A stretch of DNA of 64,000 bases. It comes from Tragulus kanchil. Taxonomy: Eukaryota > Chordata > Mammalia > Artiodactyla > Tragulidae. Each line of letters starts with the position of its first letter. Positions within the stretch are counted from its first letter, which is position 1. Both the position numbers and the translations under genes were made by a program. The DNA lies in the NCBI GenBank assembly GCA_022376925.1, contig JAIOJX010000002.1, positions 132,938,831-133,002,830 on the forward strand, given 5' to 3'. This document shows, in pieces, positions 23,731 through 34,879 of this stretch. Under the pieces are notes generated by a model. The model made no database searches and was not told the DNA's origin. It was given only the letters and a program-made list of their open reading frames with translations.

Positions 23731-24314
23731 GTTATAGGTAATAAATGGCAGATACAATGGCAAATGAGAGAAACATGTTTTATGGGGCAAGCTTGTAAGT
23801 CGTTCCTCCCAGCTAAGCTTTGTAATCTCCTTGCTGGCTCTGGTCCCCAGGCACTTCCTCTAACAAAGGGCAGACTAGCCGATCAGCCTCAATTCTTACC
23901 TTCTGGGAAGGAAGGCACCACCTCAGGCCCCTAAGGTTCCTTACTCAAGCTTCATGTCATCCTCTTCCTTGCTGCTGAAGCCCTTGATGAGTCTCTGCCT
24001 CACAAGGCCTGCCCCTTCCCCTCGCTGTCACAATCAATTTGTCTGAAGGATTTTCTCCAGCTGGTTATTAATGCTTGTTTTCTCCTGAACTTAGACTCAA
24101 GCCCAGGTGAGCCCAGGCCAAGCTCAACCTGGGCCAGTGGTTCTCGATTGAAACTGATTTTGCCTGCCAAAAGGGGCCAACGGGGTGTTTGGAAGGATTT
24201 AAGAAACCCCTTGACTTTCCTAAGGCCAAAAACCAGAAAGACATGGAAGAAAAAATCAGTGATTGTTATTTGAAACCTCTGAGTTGTTTAGGGAGGAGGT
24301 CTTTTTTGGGGGGG

Positions 24315-24569
24315 CCCTTTTTTATTGATTATTTATTTATTTATTTTTCATCAATCTTTATTCCTCAGCCTGTGTGGGCCTCCCACTGCAGTGGCCTCTC
24401 TTGTTGCAGAGCGCCAGCTCTGGGCGCATGCCCTCCAGAGCACTAGCTCATAATTGGACACACTGGTCCAGCTGCTCCATAGCATTTGGGATCTTCCCAG
24501 GCCAGGGATCGAACTGGCACCCCCTGTACTGCAAGGCGGACTCTTTACCCACTGGACCACCAGATAAGC
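24315..24569 (-). mobile_element. CHR-like SINE, second copy in duplication 8B
   Basis: Same insertion as 23228-23482. Confidence 0.9.
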
Positions 24570-24598
24570 TTGAGGGGAGGTTTTTAATACAGCTTTAT

Positions 24599-24817
24599 AG
24601 GGCTTCCAGGTGGCTCAGTGGTAAAGAATCTGCCTGCCAGTGCGGGAACCACAAGAGCCGCAGGTTTGATCCCTGGGTCAGGAAGATCCCCTGGAGTAGG
24701 AAATGGCAGCCCACTCCAGTATTCTTGCCTGGAGAATTCCATGAACGGTGGAGTCTGGTGGGCTACAGTCCACGGGGTAGTAAAAAGTCATACACAACTG
24801 AACAATACTATTACTAT
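24599..24817 (+). mobile_element. Bov-tA SINE, second copy in duplication 8B
   Basis: Same insertion as 23512-23730. Confidence 0.93.
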
Positions 24818-25426
24818 GTTATAGGTAATAAATGGCAGATACAATGGCAAATGAGAGAAACATGTTTTATGGGGCAAGCTTGTAAGTCGTTCCTCCCAGC
24901 TAAGCTTTGTAATCTCCTTGCTGGCTCTGGTCCCCAGGCACTTCCTCTAACAAAGGGCAGACTAGCCGATCAGCCTCAATTCTTACCTTCTGGGAAGGAA
25001 GGCACCACCTCAGGCCCCTAAGGTTCCTTACTCAAGCTTCATGTCATCCTCTTCCTTGCTGCTGAAGCCCTTGATGAGTCTCTGCCTCACAAGGCCTGCC
25101 CCTTCCCCTCGCTGTCACAATCAATTTGTCTGAAGGATTTTCTCCAGCTGGTTATTAATGCTTGTTTTCTCCTGCAGAAAAACTCCCCTTTTCTCTCATC
25201 AGTCCGGGCTAGACTCTCCAGTTCTGACAACTATGTGCATTCGATGGTGACTCGTATCCCTTAGGAACTTAATTCATTCTGTACTTTTTCAGAAAACAGG
25301 AAAAGTGTTCCTTTGGTCCTTTATAAAATCCCCATTTCCTTTAGGATCTTTTTATGTAGTCTTGGTTCTCAGACTGAGAAAATAATCAGGTTCTGACAAA
25401 TCTGCACAAAAGAAATTATAAAAATG

Positions 25427-25572
25427 GACTCCCCTGGCAGAGCAGTGGGTAAGAATCTGTCTGCCAATGCAAGAGACAATATTTGATCCCCGGTCCAGGA
25501 AGATTCCACATGCTCCACGCACACCTAGAGCCTGTGGTCCACAGCAAGAGAAACCACCATTAGCAGCACCTA
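25427..25572 (+). mobile_element. CHR SINE fragment
   Basis: Plus-strand tRNA-Glu-like head 'ctcccctggcagagcagtgg...' with a body 'ttccacatgctccacgcacacctagagcctgtggtccacagcaagagaaaccacc'. This is the ordinary CHR layout, not the unusual subfamily. 3' truncated. Confidence 0.75.
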
Positions 25573-25691
25573 GAGAAAGAATACTGGAGTGGGGTAGGGA
25601 ATATTCCAGACCCAGGGACTGAAGCTACGTCTCCTGCCATCTCCTGCATTGGCAGGCAGATTCTTTACCATTATGCCACCTGGGAAGCCTG
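25573..25691 (-). mobile_element. Bov-tA fragment
   Basis: Minus-strand partial: 'aagaatactggagtggggtaggg...ctgcattggcaggcagattctttaccattatgccacctgggaagcc'. Only part of the BovA body and the tRNA-like head remain. It abuts the CHR fragment and the L1 on its right. Confidence 0.8.
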
Positions 25692-26420
25692 TTTCAGGTA
25701 TACAGCAAAGTGACTTAGGTATATATATATATATATTCATATATCTGTTCTTTTTCAGATTCTTTCCCCATATGTATTACAGAATATTGAGTATAGTTCC
25801 CTATGTCACACAGTAGGTCCTTGTTGATTATCTGTTTTATGTGTGCTAGGCTGGGCTGGGCTGTGCTTAGTTGCCCTGTCCAACTCTTTGCGACCCCATG
25901 GACTGCAGCCTGCTAGGCTCCTCTGTCCATGGAGATCCTCGAGGCAGTAATACTGAAGTAGGTAGCCATGCCCACTCCAGGGGATCTTCCCAGTCCAAGG
26001 ATCAAACCCAGGTCTCCCACATTGCAAGTGGATTCTTTACCGTCTGAGCCACCAGGGAAGCCCAAGAATACTGGAGTGGGTAGCTAATGTGCGTATGCCA
26101 ATTTTAATTCCCTATTCATTCCTCCTCCCCCACTTACCCTCTTGTCAACCATAAGCCCATCCTCTAAATCTCTAAGTCTTTTTCAATTCTGTAAACAAGT
26201 TTTCCTGAATCATTTTTTTAGATTCCACATAGAAGTGATATCATGTGATATCTGTCTTTGTCTGACTTACTTCACTGGATATGATAATCTCTAGGTCTAT
26301 CCATATTGTTTCAGGTGGTATTGCTTCATTCTTTTTGATGGCTGAGTAATATTCCATTGTGTGTATATACCACATCTTTATCCATTCGTTTGTCAGTGGA
26401 TATATATCAAATACATTTTT
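25692..26420 (-). mobile_element. L1 3' end, antisense, split by a SINE
   Basis: Reads 'gtttcaggtatacagcaaagtgact', 'cacacagtaggtccttgttgattatc', then (after the SINE) 'agattccacatagaagtgatatcatgtgat', 'gataatctctaggtctatccatattg' and 'ggctgagtaatattccattgtgtgtatatacc'. This is the complement of a cetartiodactyl L1 3' region. A short (ta)n lies at about 25721-25734. Confidence 0.85.
25857..26085 (-). mobile_element. Bov-tA SINE nested in antisense L1
   Basis: Minus strand: 'cttagttgccctgtccaactc' through 'accgtctgagccaccagggaagccc' at about 26063, followed by a short extra 'aagaatactggagtgggtagc' unit typical of Bov-tA variants with a repeated BovA part. L1 sequence resumes at about 26090. 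Confidence 0.9.
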
Positions 26421-27305
26421 AAATGGTTTACTTTCTTTCTGCCTCTAAATCAGAATCATTTTCATATCTTTTTCATCTCATCTATATTTTCATTTCATGT
26501 TGTCTGCATTTTCTTTAGTTTTATTGAACGTATACAGCAAATACTATTAGAATTTATTTCTATTTTCTTTAATAAATCATTTTCAAAAGCATAATTGTGC
26601 TCTATTTTATGATGCAGTTTTCATAGCTGTCATACTTTTTCCTTTTAAGCATTTTTAATTCATGAAAGTTCCATCCAGGTCTGGCATTTCTTCCCAAGCA
26701 GAGGGCAGTGACTTCTTATAAATTTCCTCCATATGGATCCTGAACTGAAAGATTTTGCAGGTTCCTGTTGAGCACCCTGGGGTGGAGAGAAGGAAAGTGA
26801 GGCCATAGGTGGTCCTAGCACTGGGCTGTGCCTTTCCCACAACTAACCGGGCCATGAGTGCAGGCTTCAAACACTCCCAGATGTCCAAACCTATCAAAAT
26901 CAGTGGGGGTTATAAGGCTCAGAAAATTTTTGTGTGCGAGTGACTTTAAGATAAACTCAGACTGGCTTGAGCATAAAAGAACGTTTTATTTCATATAACT
27001 GAAAAGTTCAGGGGTCCTTCTGGCTTCAGGTATGACTGGATACTGAAACAGTGCATCAAGTCTCTCTCTTTCCCCTACTCTGTCTGCTGACTTCATTCTC
27101 AGGCTCCCTGCCACCGCTTCAACCCTCATATCCTTAAAGCTTTAAGTATACCAGAAATAATATTTCCTTCTCTCACAGCATTCCCAGGAAATTTCTGGTC
27201 GTATGTCTCCTTGGCTCCAACTGGATCACATGCTCACCACAGAACCTTTCACCCCATGTAGAAGGTGGGATATTCCCACTTCTCAATCAGGGGTTGGAAT
27301 CTTCC
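26421..27305. other. Unclassified DNA
   Basis: The left part (to about 26640) is very AT-rich. The right part is mixed and may include an old repeat near 26970-27300. No gene recognised. Confidence 0.45.
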
Positions 27306-27621
27306 CCATCCAGATCCTTAAAAAGAAACATTGGGCTACTATTGCTATAAAAATGATGAATTGTTTAAAATGTGTAGAGGCAAAAAGAATAGATGCTCAC
27401 TGCAGAAGACTTCTCCACTTAGTTCTGGAAAACCACTCTCCTTCCTCGGAATGGTAAGTCGTGAACAGGCCCAGCAAGAATGCAATGTATAGCGAGACAG
27501 GCCGTCCATAGACAACCGTGCCACATTTAAAGGGGCCCAATCACATCATAGACATTATAGATTTGTGTAACTTTTGGAGTTTCCCACCAGATAGAGGCAT
27601 CGCTGCCTAAAGGTCCCTTAC

Positions 27622-27841
27622 TTGTTGGGTGTGCATGCTCCATTGTGTCTGACTTTGTGATCCGATGGACTTTGTAGCCCGCCAGGCACCTCTGTCCTTG
27701 GAATTATCCAGGCAAGAATACTGGAGTGGGTTTCCATTTCCTTCTCCAAGGGATCTTCCCAACCCAGGAATTGGACCCCGGTCTCCTGCATCTCCTACAA
27801 TGGCAAGTGGATTCTTTACCGCTCTGCCACCTGGGAAGCCC
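27622..27841 (-). mobile_element. Bov-tA SINE
   Basis: Minus strand, full length: 'ccattgtgtctgactttgtg' ... 'accgctctgccacctgggaagccc'. Copied at 28803-29022. Confidence 0.92.
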
Positions 27842-28129
27842 AAAGGTACCTTACAGGCTGATATCAAACGGTAGTCCCCTCAAGATCCAGTTCACTCAGT
27901 GGTTCTTTCTGCAAACTGTAGTTGCTTTTCTTAAGCCACTAGTCCTGATACAGTTTCTTTAGCTTATTTTTGCACGTTTAAGTATGTAAATCCTCAATCC
28001 TGTGTCATTTCCCAGAAATAGAAAGCCCATTGCTGATAAAGGATTATTCTTCTTTCCTGCTTCCATGCCTGGCCCTGAAATATATATCTTTACTAAGAAA
28101 CCAAAGTGTTCCTGATCCCTTTAAAAAAA

Positions 28130-28323
28130 TAGTCACTCCGTCATGTCTGAGTCTTTGTGACCCCATGGACTGTAGCCCGCCAGGCTCCTCTGTCCATGGG
28201 ATTCTCCAGGCAAGAATACTGGAGTGGGTTGCCATGCCCTCCTCCAGAGGATCTTTCCAACCCAGGGATCGAACCCAGATCTCCTGCATTGCAGATTCTT
28301 TACTGTCTGAGCCCCCAAGGAAA
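28130..28323 (-). mobile_element. Bov-tA SINE
   Basis: Minus strand: 'tcactccgtcatgtctgagtc' ... 'gggatcgaacccagatctcc' ... 'gagcccccaaggaaa'. The head has lost its final motif. Copied at 29311-29504. Confidence 0.92.
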
Positions 28324-28802
28324 TTTCCCTTACCTCTTAGGTTTTAAGCAGTTCTGGTGGTAAAGAGTGGTGGAGAATCCATTCTGGGGGCAGGTGGATT
28401 AGGCTGTGGAAGAGAAGGAGAGGTCCTTACCTGCTTCCATCTGGTAGCGGATGTGCCATCAAGTGAGTGGTGACCTTAACAAATTCCCATCCAGATCCTT
28501 AAAAAGAAACATTGGGCTACTATTGCTATAAAAATGATGAATTGTTTAAAATGTGTAGAGGCAAAAAGAATAGATGCTCACTGCAGAAGACTTCTCCACT
28601 TAGTTCTGGAAAACCACTCTCCTTCCTCGGAATGGTAAGTCGTGAACAGGCCCAGCAAGAATGCAATGTATAGCGAGACAGGCCGTCCATAGACAACCGT
28701 GCCACATTTAAAGGGGCCCAATCACATCATAGACATTATAGATTTGTGTAACTTTTGGAGTTTCCCACCAGATAGAGGCATCGCTGCCTAAAGGTCCCTT
28801 AC

Positions 28803-29022
28803 TTGTTGGGTGTGCATGCTCCATTGTGTCTGACTTTGTGATCCGATGGACTTTGTAGCCCGCCAGGCACCTCTGTCCTTGGAATTATCCAGGCAAGAAT
28901 ACTGGAGTGGGTTTCCATTTCCTTCTCCAAGGGATCTTCCCAACCCAGGAATTGGACCCCGGTCTCCTGCATCTCCTACAATGGCAAGTGGATTCTTTAC
29001 CGCTCTGCCACCTGGGAAGCCC
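28803..29022 (-). mobile_element. Bov-tA SINE, second copy in duplication 9B
   Basis: Same insertion as 27622-27841. Confidence 0.92.
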
Positions 29023-29310
29023 AAAGGTACCTTACAGGCTGATATCAAACGGTAGTCCCCTCAAGATCCAGTTCACTCAGTGGTTCTTTCTGCAAACTGT
29101 AGTTGCTTTTCTTAAGCCACTAGTCCTGATACAGTTTCTTTAGCTTATTTTTGCACGTTTAAGTATGTAAATCCTCAATCCTGTGTCATTTCCCAGAAAT
29201 AGAAAGCCCATTGCTGATAAAGGATTATTCTTCTTTCCTGCTTCCATGCCTGGCCCTGAAATATATATCTTTACTAAGAAACCAAAGTGTTCCTGATCCC
29301 TTTAAAAAAA

Positions 29311-29504
29311 TAGTCACTCCGTCATGTCTGAGTCTTTGTGACCCCATGGACTGTAGCCCGCCAGGCTCCTCTGTCCATGGGATTCTCCAGGCAAGAATAC
29401 TGGAGTGGGTTGCCATGCCCTCCTCCAGAGGATCTTTCCAACCCAGGGATCGAACCCAGATCTCCTGCATTGCAGATTCTTTACTGTCTGAGCCCCCAAG
29501 GAAA
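29311..29504 (-). mobile_element. Bov-tA SINE, second copy in duplication 9B
   Basis: Same insertion as 28130-28323. Confidence 0.92.
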
Positions 29505-29661
29505 CTTCCCTTACCTCTTAGGTTTTAAGCAGTTCTGGTGGTAAAGAGTGGTGGAGAATCCATTCTGGGGGCAGGTGGATTAGGCTGTGGAAGAGAAGGA
29601 GAGGTCCTTACCTGCTTCCATCTGGTAGCGGATGTGCCATCAAGTGAGTGGTGACCTTAAA

Positions 29662-29879
29662 GTGCCCCCGGAATGCAGCAGTCCTGACTTTTCTCTGCCT
29701 TGGGCATGTCATATCTCTCTCCTGGGCCTTTACATGAGGGAGCAGGGCTAGGTCATTTCTGAAGGTTTTCCCAGCTCTCAGCTGGTGCCTCAGGGTGTCA
29801 TTCAAATGTAAAAGTAGAAACATTTCAACAGATGCTACATAGTCTTAATAACAGCTCTTTGTTCAATGATTCTGTCCAT
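29662..29879. other. Unclassified DNA
   Basis: About 220 bases, no recognised feature. Confidence 0.4.
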
Positions 29880-29972
29880 GAGACAGCTGCCCTAGATGTT
29901 TAATACACACTACGTCAGTTAATCCTTACAACCATTCTATAGGTATAGAGTACTGTTGCCTCCATTTTATAT

Positions 29973-30500
29973 ATATTTATTTGGCTGTCACAGGTCTTAG
30001 TTGCAGTGTTCATGGCAGCACATGGCCTCTAGGTGTGGCTCTCAGTTGCTCCATGGCATGTGGGATCTTAATTCCCCACCCAGAGATCAAACCCACATCC
30101 CCTGCATTGTAAGGCAGATTCTTTTTTTTTTTTAATTAATTTATTTATTTTTGGCTTTTCTGGGTTTTCACTGCTGCCACAGGGGCTACTCTCTGGTTGA
30201 GATGAGCAGGCTTCTTGTTGCGGTGACTTCCCTTGTTGTGGAACTCGGGCTCTAGGGCACACAGATCTCAAGTAGTGGTGGCCCACGGGCTCCATAGTTG
30301 CGGCTCTGAGGCTCTAGAGCACAGACTCCATAGTTGTGGCTCATGGGCTTAGTTGCTCCACAGCATGTGGAATCTTCCTGGATCAGGGATCAAACCCATG
30401 TCTCCTGCATTGGCAGGTGAGCTCTTTACCACTGAGCTACAAGGGAAGCCCCCGTAAGGCAGATCTGTAACCACTGCACCACTAGGGAAATCCCTCATCC
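29973..30500 (-). mobile_element. CHR SINE (middle layer), split
   Basis: Minus-strand CHR: left part 29973-30118 ('ggctgtcacaggtcttagttgc ... ctgcattgtaaggcagattc'), right part about 30453-30497 ('gtaaggcagatctgtaaccactgcaccactaggg'). The repeated gtaaggcagat is the target-site duplication of the inner element. Confidence 0.82.
30121..30452 (-). mobile_element. CHR SINE (inner layer)
   Basis: Minus-strand, long CHR element: T-rich tail, 'ttatttatttttggcttttctggg', a body with repeated 'ccatagttg' units, and the head at the right 'tctttaccactgagctacaagggaagccc'. It is inserted inside the older CHR at 29973-30500, with gtaaggcagat on both sides. Confidence 0.85.
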
Positions 30501-30639
30501 CTGTTTTATAAATAACGAAAGTTAGACTCCGAGAGGTTGAATGACACCTGTATGTATAATAAAAATTCAGTTCGCTCTCATCCCCATGGCTTTATGTGAG
30601 ATTTCCTGAGTATAGTAATAAAAATAATATTGATTTTAA

Positions 30640-30850
30640 TGACTCCATCTGTGGAGCACAGGTGGATGAGCGCGAAACATGGAGCAGACAGTGCTGTGTT
30701 CAGACTGGCCTTTGCTCCTTAATTCCTCTGACTATGAGCTCTTGCTTTCTCTTCTGTAAAGTGGAGATGATAACACTTGCCTTGAGGTCAGGAGGATGGT
30801 ATGAGTCGATATGACCACCTGGCAATGCTCTATGCACTCAAGAGATACTC
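30640..30850 (+). mobile_element. Probable MIR
   Basis: MIR-like order: 'gctgtgttcagactggcctttgctcc', 'ctgactatgagctcttgctttctcttctgtaaagtggagatgataacac', 'caatgctctatgcactcaag'. Diverged, so the call is moderate. Confidence 0.65.
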
Positions 30851-31630
30851 CTCCTTGATTATTTACATTTATTTGCTTTTAACCTGGGTTTCCACGGCTG
30901 TCAGGATTCACACACGTGAATCTGAACTCGGCTTGTTTCACATTTCTTGCTTCTTTCGGCATGTAGGGTATCCAAGCTACCATGTTCTTTCTTCCAGCCT
31001 TTGCATGATTTGCCTTTAAGAAAGCCTTCTTGTTATTTCCACTGGAGCCTCTCGATGAGTATTTGAGATGGTTTTAAAGCATAAACAGTGGAAAATGCGT
31101 TAATATCATTTCCTTTACAGCCCCATTTCAAATGAAAGGAAAATGCATTTGGGAAAAATTCACTGACTACTTTGGCCAGATGCCCAAACTCTCAAAAGAA
31201 CCTGACAAATGGAGCAAAGTTTAACTCTCTCTAAATAAAATCCCCGTGTCTCTGATTCCGTGCTGGGGAAAGGTCTCACCGCGACCCATTTGCTAATGAT
31301 AGCCAGGACATCAATAATGGAATGTGAAAGACAATCTTCTAATCAATTTTTTTTTTCTACGGGTTTAGATTAAAGCACAGAAAATGCCCAAATGCTCCAT
31401 CTGCTTCCTCTAAGATTTCTGGTGGGCTGGTGCCCAATGATGGTTGCCTTATCCATTTTTAATAATCTACTTATGATCATGCAAACACAGGGTGTGATTA
31501 TACCCACATAGGCTTCTGTTTCAGAGCTTCCATTTCCATTCATAATTAATAAGCCCCTCAGAGCTTCGGAGGGGAGCTGAAGGAGAGATGTGAGTGATTC
31601 GTAAGTAGGTAGGATAGCTTTTTCCGTTGT
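30851..31630. other. Single-copy DNA; conserved-element candidate at 31080-31590
   Basis: No recognised repeat. It holds many AT-rich homeodomain- or POU-like motifs, including gttaatatc, gctaatgatag, ctaatcaattt, tttaataatc and cataattaataag, between non-repetitive segments. No coding frame. Regulatory status is an inference from texture only. Confidence 0.35.
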
Positions 31631-31730
31631 TGTTCATTCATTCGTTTTACAAACCTTTCCTGACATCTACAGTGTGCCAGGCACAGGGCTAGACACCCAA
31701 GTTAGAAGAATAACGTGCTCTGGGGCCCTC
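31631..31730 (-). mobile_element. Possible L2 or MIR-type fragment
   Basis: 'ttcattcattcgttttacaaacctttcctgacatctacagtgtgccaggcacagggctagacacc' resembles the complement of an L2 3' end. Short and diverged. Confidence 0.5.
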
Positions 31731-31994
31731 CTGAGCAGCTCACTGGGCAGCTGAGGAAGGTGTGGAAGCACATGCGTTCATGGCATAGACTGTGATGGTT
31801 TATCCACCAGAAAGTTCAGCCGCGGAGACAGCACAATTCTTTAGGTTCTCAAATTATGAAGTATAGGATCATTAGAGTGCTATATGATTACAAATACAAT
31901 TCTAAGAAGGCCTATTTGGGAATCAACTTCTGCTGTTTGAGGAGGAGTGACCTCTTCTGGGGAGGCCGTCAATTTCGTGAGGAGGCTAGAGTAG

Positions 31995-32195
31995 CAGGAG
32001 CTTTAAAGGCACCGTGAGGCAGCCAGGGTTCAAGCCCCTGCTTTGTGCTGGGTGACCTCCCCTCTCTGAGCCTGTTTCTGTATTGCACAATGAGGGAGGT
32101 GCCCTCCTTGCTGGGTTTCTCTGAGATGATGTATATGAATGCGTTGGACCGATTGCAAAGTGCTACATCAGTATAATAAAGAAAACCGCAAATCG
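31995..32195 (+). mobile_element. MIR SINE
   Basis: 'ggcagccagggttcaagcccctgctttgtgctgggtgacctcccctctctgagcctgtttctgtattgc' then 'ctctgagatgatgtatatgaatgcg' and 'gcaaagtgctacatcagtataa'. The part from 32015 on is copied at 33159-33339. Confidence 0.82.
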
Positions 32196-33158
32196 TGCCG
32201 ATCCGAAAGTTGATAAAAACCACTCTGTTCTTGATTGTCTATCTTGCCTCTCCACCTCACGGTCCCAGTCAAACATTACCCACGCTCAGGGAAGACCCTT
32301 CCTGACCCTTCACACTCCCGAGCACGGAGTATTTTGTAACATGCACAGTACACGTTCTTGTTCGCAAACCATGCAGACTGCCTCTAATAATTCTTAGCAC
32401 AAAGTGGATAGGTGGGGAAAAGACATCGGGAAGTCATAAATTTGCAGAAGGCTAGATAACTGAATTTAGTACATGTTCTGTGATTCTTTACTGAAGATGT
32501 AATTGAATCAGTAGTTTACTGCTCGGTCTCATGGTCCGTATTCCAGCTGCCAGGTCTCGTGACAGCCTTTCCGGGCATGCCCGCCCCCCTGCCTCAAAGA
32601 CCTCCTGGTTGGGCCAGAGTGGTCTTCTCCTATCAAAGTTGACTCTTTTTAATTGGAGGATAACTGCTTTACCAATGTTGTGTTGGTTTCTGCCATACAA
32701 CGTGAATCAGCTGTAAGTACACATACATCGCCTCCCTCCTGAACATCCCCCTCACCCCCAACCCCATCCCACCCCTCCAGGTCTTCACAGAGCACCGGGC
32801 TGAACTTCCTGTGTCAATCAGCAAATTCCCATTAGCTCTCTATTTTACATTGTGGTAATGTATATGTATCAATGCTTCTGTCTCAATTCATCCTACCTTC
32901 TCCTTCCCCCTGCTGTGTCCACAGGTCCTTTCCCTGCATCTGCACCTCTATCCCCACCCTGCAGATAGGTTCGTCACTACCGTCTTTCTAGCGTCCATCA
33001 ATAAGCGCTAATATCCTTTTCTCTCTCTCCTGACTTGCTTCACTCTGTGTTACAGGCTCGTTCTCCTTACTCCCACGGCAGAGTGGGCTTTAGTCCAACT
33101 TAGAGGAAGTCTCCACTTCCCTCAAAATCCCAACTGCCCGGTTTTACTCTGTAACCTT
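32015..33158 (+). repeat. Tandem duplication 10, copy A
   Basis: Matches 33159-34324 at offset 1144. The right end is collapsed: 33092-33158 lacks bases present in copy B (34236-34324, e.g. cttcttag versus ctttag, and a missing tattaatggaaaattcc). Confidence 0.96.
32641..33060 (-). mobile_element. Ruminant L1 3' end, antisense
   Basis: 'ttttaattggaggataactgc', 'tgttgtgttggtttctgcc', 'cacagagcaccgggctgaac', 'ctctattttacattgtggtaatgtatat' and 'gtgtccacaggtcctttcc' follow in the order of the complement of the bovid L1 3' end. Copied at 33785-34205. Confidence 0.85.
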
Positions 33159-34324
33159 TGAGGCAGCCAGGGTTCAAGCCCCTGCTTTGTGCTGGGTGAC
33201 CTCCCCTCTCTGAGCCTGTTTCTGTATTGCACAATGAGGGAGGTGCCCTCCTTGCTGGGTTTCTCTGAGATGATGTATATGAATGCGTTGGACCGATTGC
33301 AAAGTGCTACATCAGTATAATAAAGAAAACCGCAAATCGTGCCGATCCGAAAGTTGATAAAAACCACTCTGTTCTTGATTGTCTATCTTGCCTCTCCACC
33401 TCACGGTCCCAGTCAAACATTACCCACGCTCAGGGAAGACCCTTCCTGACCCTTCACACTCCCGAGCACGGAGTATTTTGTAACATGCACAGTACACGTT
33501 CTTGTTCGCAAACCATGCAGACTGCCTCTAATAATTCTTAGCACAAAGTGGATAGGTGGGGAAAAGACATCGGGAAGTCATAAATTTGCAGAAGGCTAGA
33601 TAACTGAATTTAGTACATGTTCTGTGATTCTTTACTGAAGATGTAATTGAATCAGTAGTTTACTGCTCGGTCTCATGGTCCGTATTCCAGCTGCCAGGTC
33701 TCGTGACAGCCTTTCCGGGCATGCCCGCCCCCCTGCCTCAAAGACCTCCTGGTTGGGCCAGAGTGGTCTTCTCCTATCAAAGTTGACTCTTTTTAATTGG
33801 AGGATAACTGCTTTACCAATGTTGTGTTGGTTTCTGCCATACAACGTGAATCAGCTGTAAGTACACATACATCGCCTCCCTCCTGAACATCCCCCTCACC
33901 CCCAACCCCATCCCACCCCTCCAGGTCTTCACAGAGCACCGGGCTGAACTTCCTGTGTCAATCAGCAAATTCCCATTAGCTCTCTATTTTACATTGTGGT
34001 AATGTATATGTATCAATGCTTCTGTCTCAATTCATCCTACCTTCTCCTTCCCCCTGCTGTGTCCACAGGTCCTTTCCCTGCATCTGCACCTCTATCCCCA
34101 CCCTGCAGATAGGTTCGTCACTACCGTCTTTCTAGCGTCCATCAATAAGCGCTAATATACTTTTCTCTCTCTCTCCCTGACTTGCTTCACTCTGTGTTAC
34201 AGGCTCGTTCTCCTTACTCCCACGGCAGAGTGGGCTTCTTAGTCCAACTTAGAGGAAGTCTCCACTTCCCCTCAAAATCCCAACTGCCCGTATTAATGGA
34301 AAATTCCAGCACTCTGTAACCTGT
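33159..34324 (+). repeat. Tandem duplication 10, copy B
   Basis: Second copy of 32015-33158, more complete at its right end. It has an extra ctctc unit near 34168. Confidence 0.96.
33785..34205 (-). mobile_element. Ruminant L1 3' end, second copy in duplication 10B
   Basis: Same insertion as 32641-33060. Confidence 0.85.
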
Positions 34325-34535
34325 GACTTATGGCTGAGTTAATCCTACCACCATTAATTCTGGCTGTAAATGAGCCAGTCCCAAGTGAGGTGGCAGGAAC
34401 CAAATGCTTTCTTTCCAAGGAGGGAGTCTCACTTTCCACTGGTCCAAGAAGGTTTCTTGGGGGAGGGGTGGTTGACCTAAGACTCTATGGAGAGGCAGGA
34501 TAGGCAGGTGGTGAGTGTGCCTCCAGGTGGCTATG
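34325..34535. other. Unclassified DNA
   Basis: Short non-coding spacer, nothing recognised. Confidence 0.4.
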
Positions 34536-34546
34536 CACCCAGAGAG

Positions 34547-34806
34547 GTTTTTTTTGGCCATTTCTATTGGTCTTTCATTTATTTCCATCTCTTTGTTCTT
34601 TGGCTTGTGTGGGTCTCCCATCGCAGTGGCCTCTGTTGTCGCAGAGCACCGGCTCCAGGCGCATGCGCTCCAGAGCTCCGGCTCAGTAGTTAGACACATT
34701 GGTCCAGCCACTCCACGGCACATGGAATCCTCCCAGGCCAGGGATCGAACTGGCGCCCTTTGCACTGCAAGGCAGTGTCCTTACACACTGGACCACCAGG
34801 GAAGCC
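34547..34806 (-). mobile_element. CHR-like tRNA-Glu SINE with perfect target-site duplication
   Basis: Minus-strand subfamily member with the B-box complement gggatcgaactgg near 34741. It is flanked by a perfect 11-bp duplication, cacccagagag, at 34536-34546 and 34807-34817. Confidence 0.94.
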
Positions 34807-34879
34807 CACCCAGAGAGTTTTGATGATGTGCACCTGACAGCCGGCCACAGGGCTCCTCCTCACACATCCAACACACCTT

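Larger units (their letters stand above)
22896..24084 (+). repeat. Tandem duplication 8, copy A
   Basis: Matches 24085-25176. Copy A is about 100 bases longer: the stretch 22980-23150 is replaced in copy B (24168-24240) by shorter, dissimilar sequence. The rest agrees at offset 1087. Contains a minus CHR-like SINE and a plus Bov-tA 30 bases apart. Confidence 0.95.
24085..25176 (+). repeat. Tandem duplication 8, copy B
   Basis: Second copy of 22896-24084, with a low-quality replacement at 24168-24240 (runs such as aaaaggggccaacggggtg). Its right end continues into unique sequence. Confidence 0.95.
27306..28487 (+). repeat. Tandem duplication 9, copy A
   Basis: Matches 28488-29661 at offset 1181. 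T at 28324 versus C at 29505. Contains two Bov-tA elements. Its end (28478-28487) drifts from copy B. Confidence 0.96.
28488..29661 (+). repeat. Tandem duplication 9, copy B
   Basis: Second copy of 27306-28487, including both Bov-tA insertions. Ends at 'gtggtgaccttaa', then continues into new sequence. Confidence 0.96.
29880..30560 (-). mobile_element. MIR split by nested CHR SINEs (outer layer)
   Basis: Antisense MIR: left half 29880-29972 ('acgtcagttaatccttacaaccattc ... tgcctccattttata'), right half about 30502-30560 ('gttttataaataacgaaagttagactccgagaggttgaatgac'). The halves join logically once the 530-base insertion is removed. An imperfect ttttata repeat flanks the insertion. Confidence 0.8.

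Noticed and set aside
23287..23934. 215-codon open frame, repeated at 24374-25021
   Set aside because: It runs through a CHR-like SINE in antisense and a Bov-tA; the translated stretch is repeat sequence. The second copy is just duplication 8.
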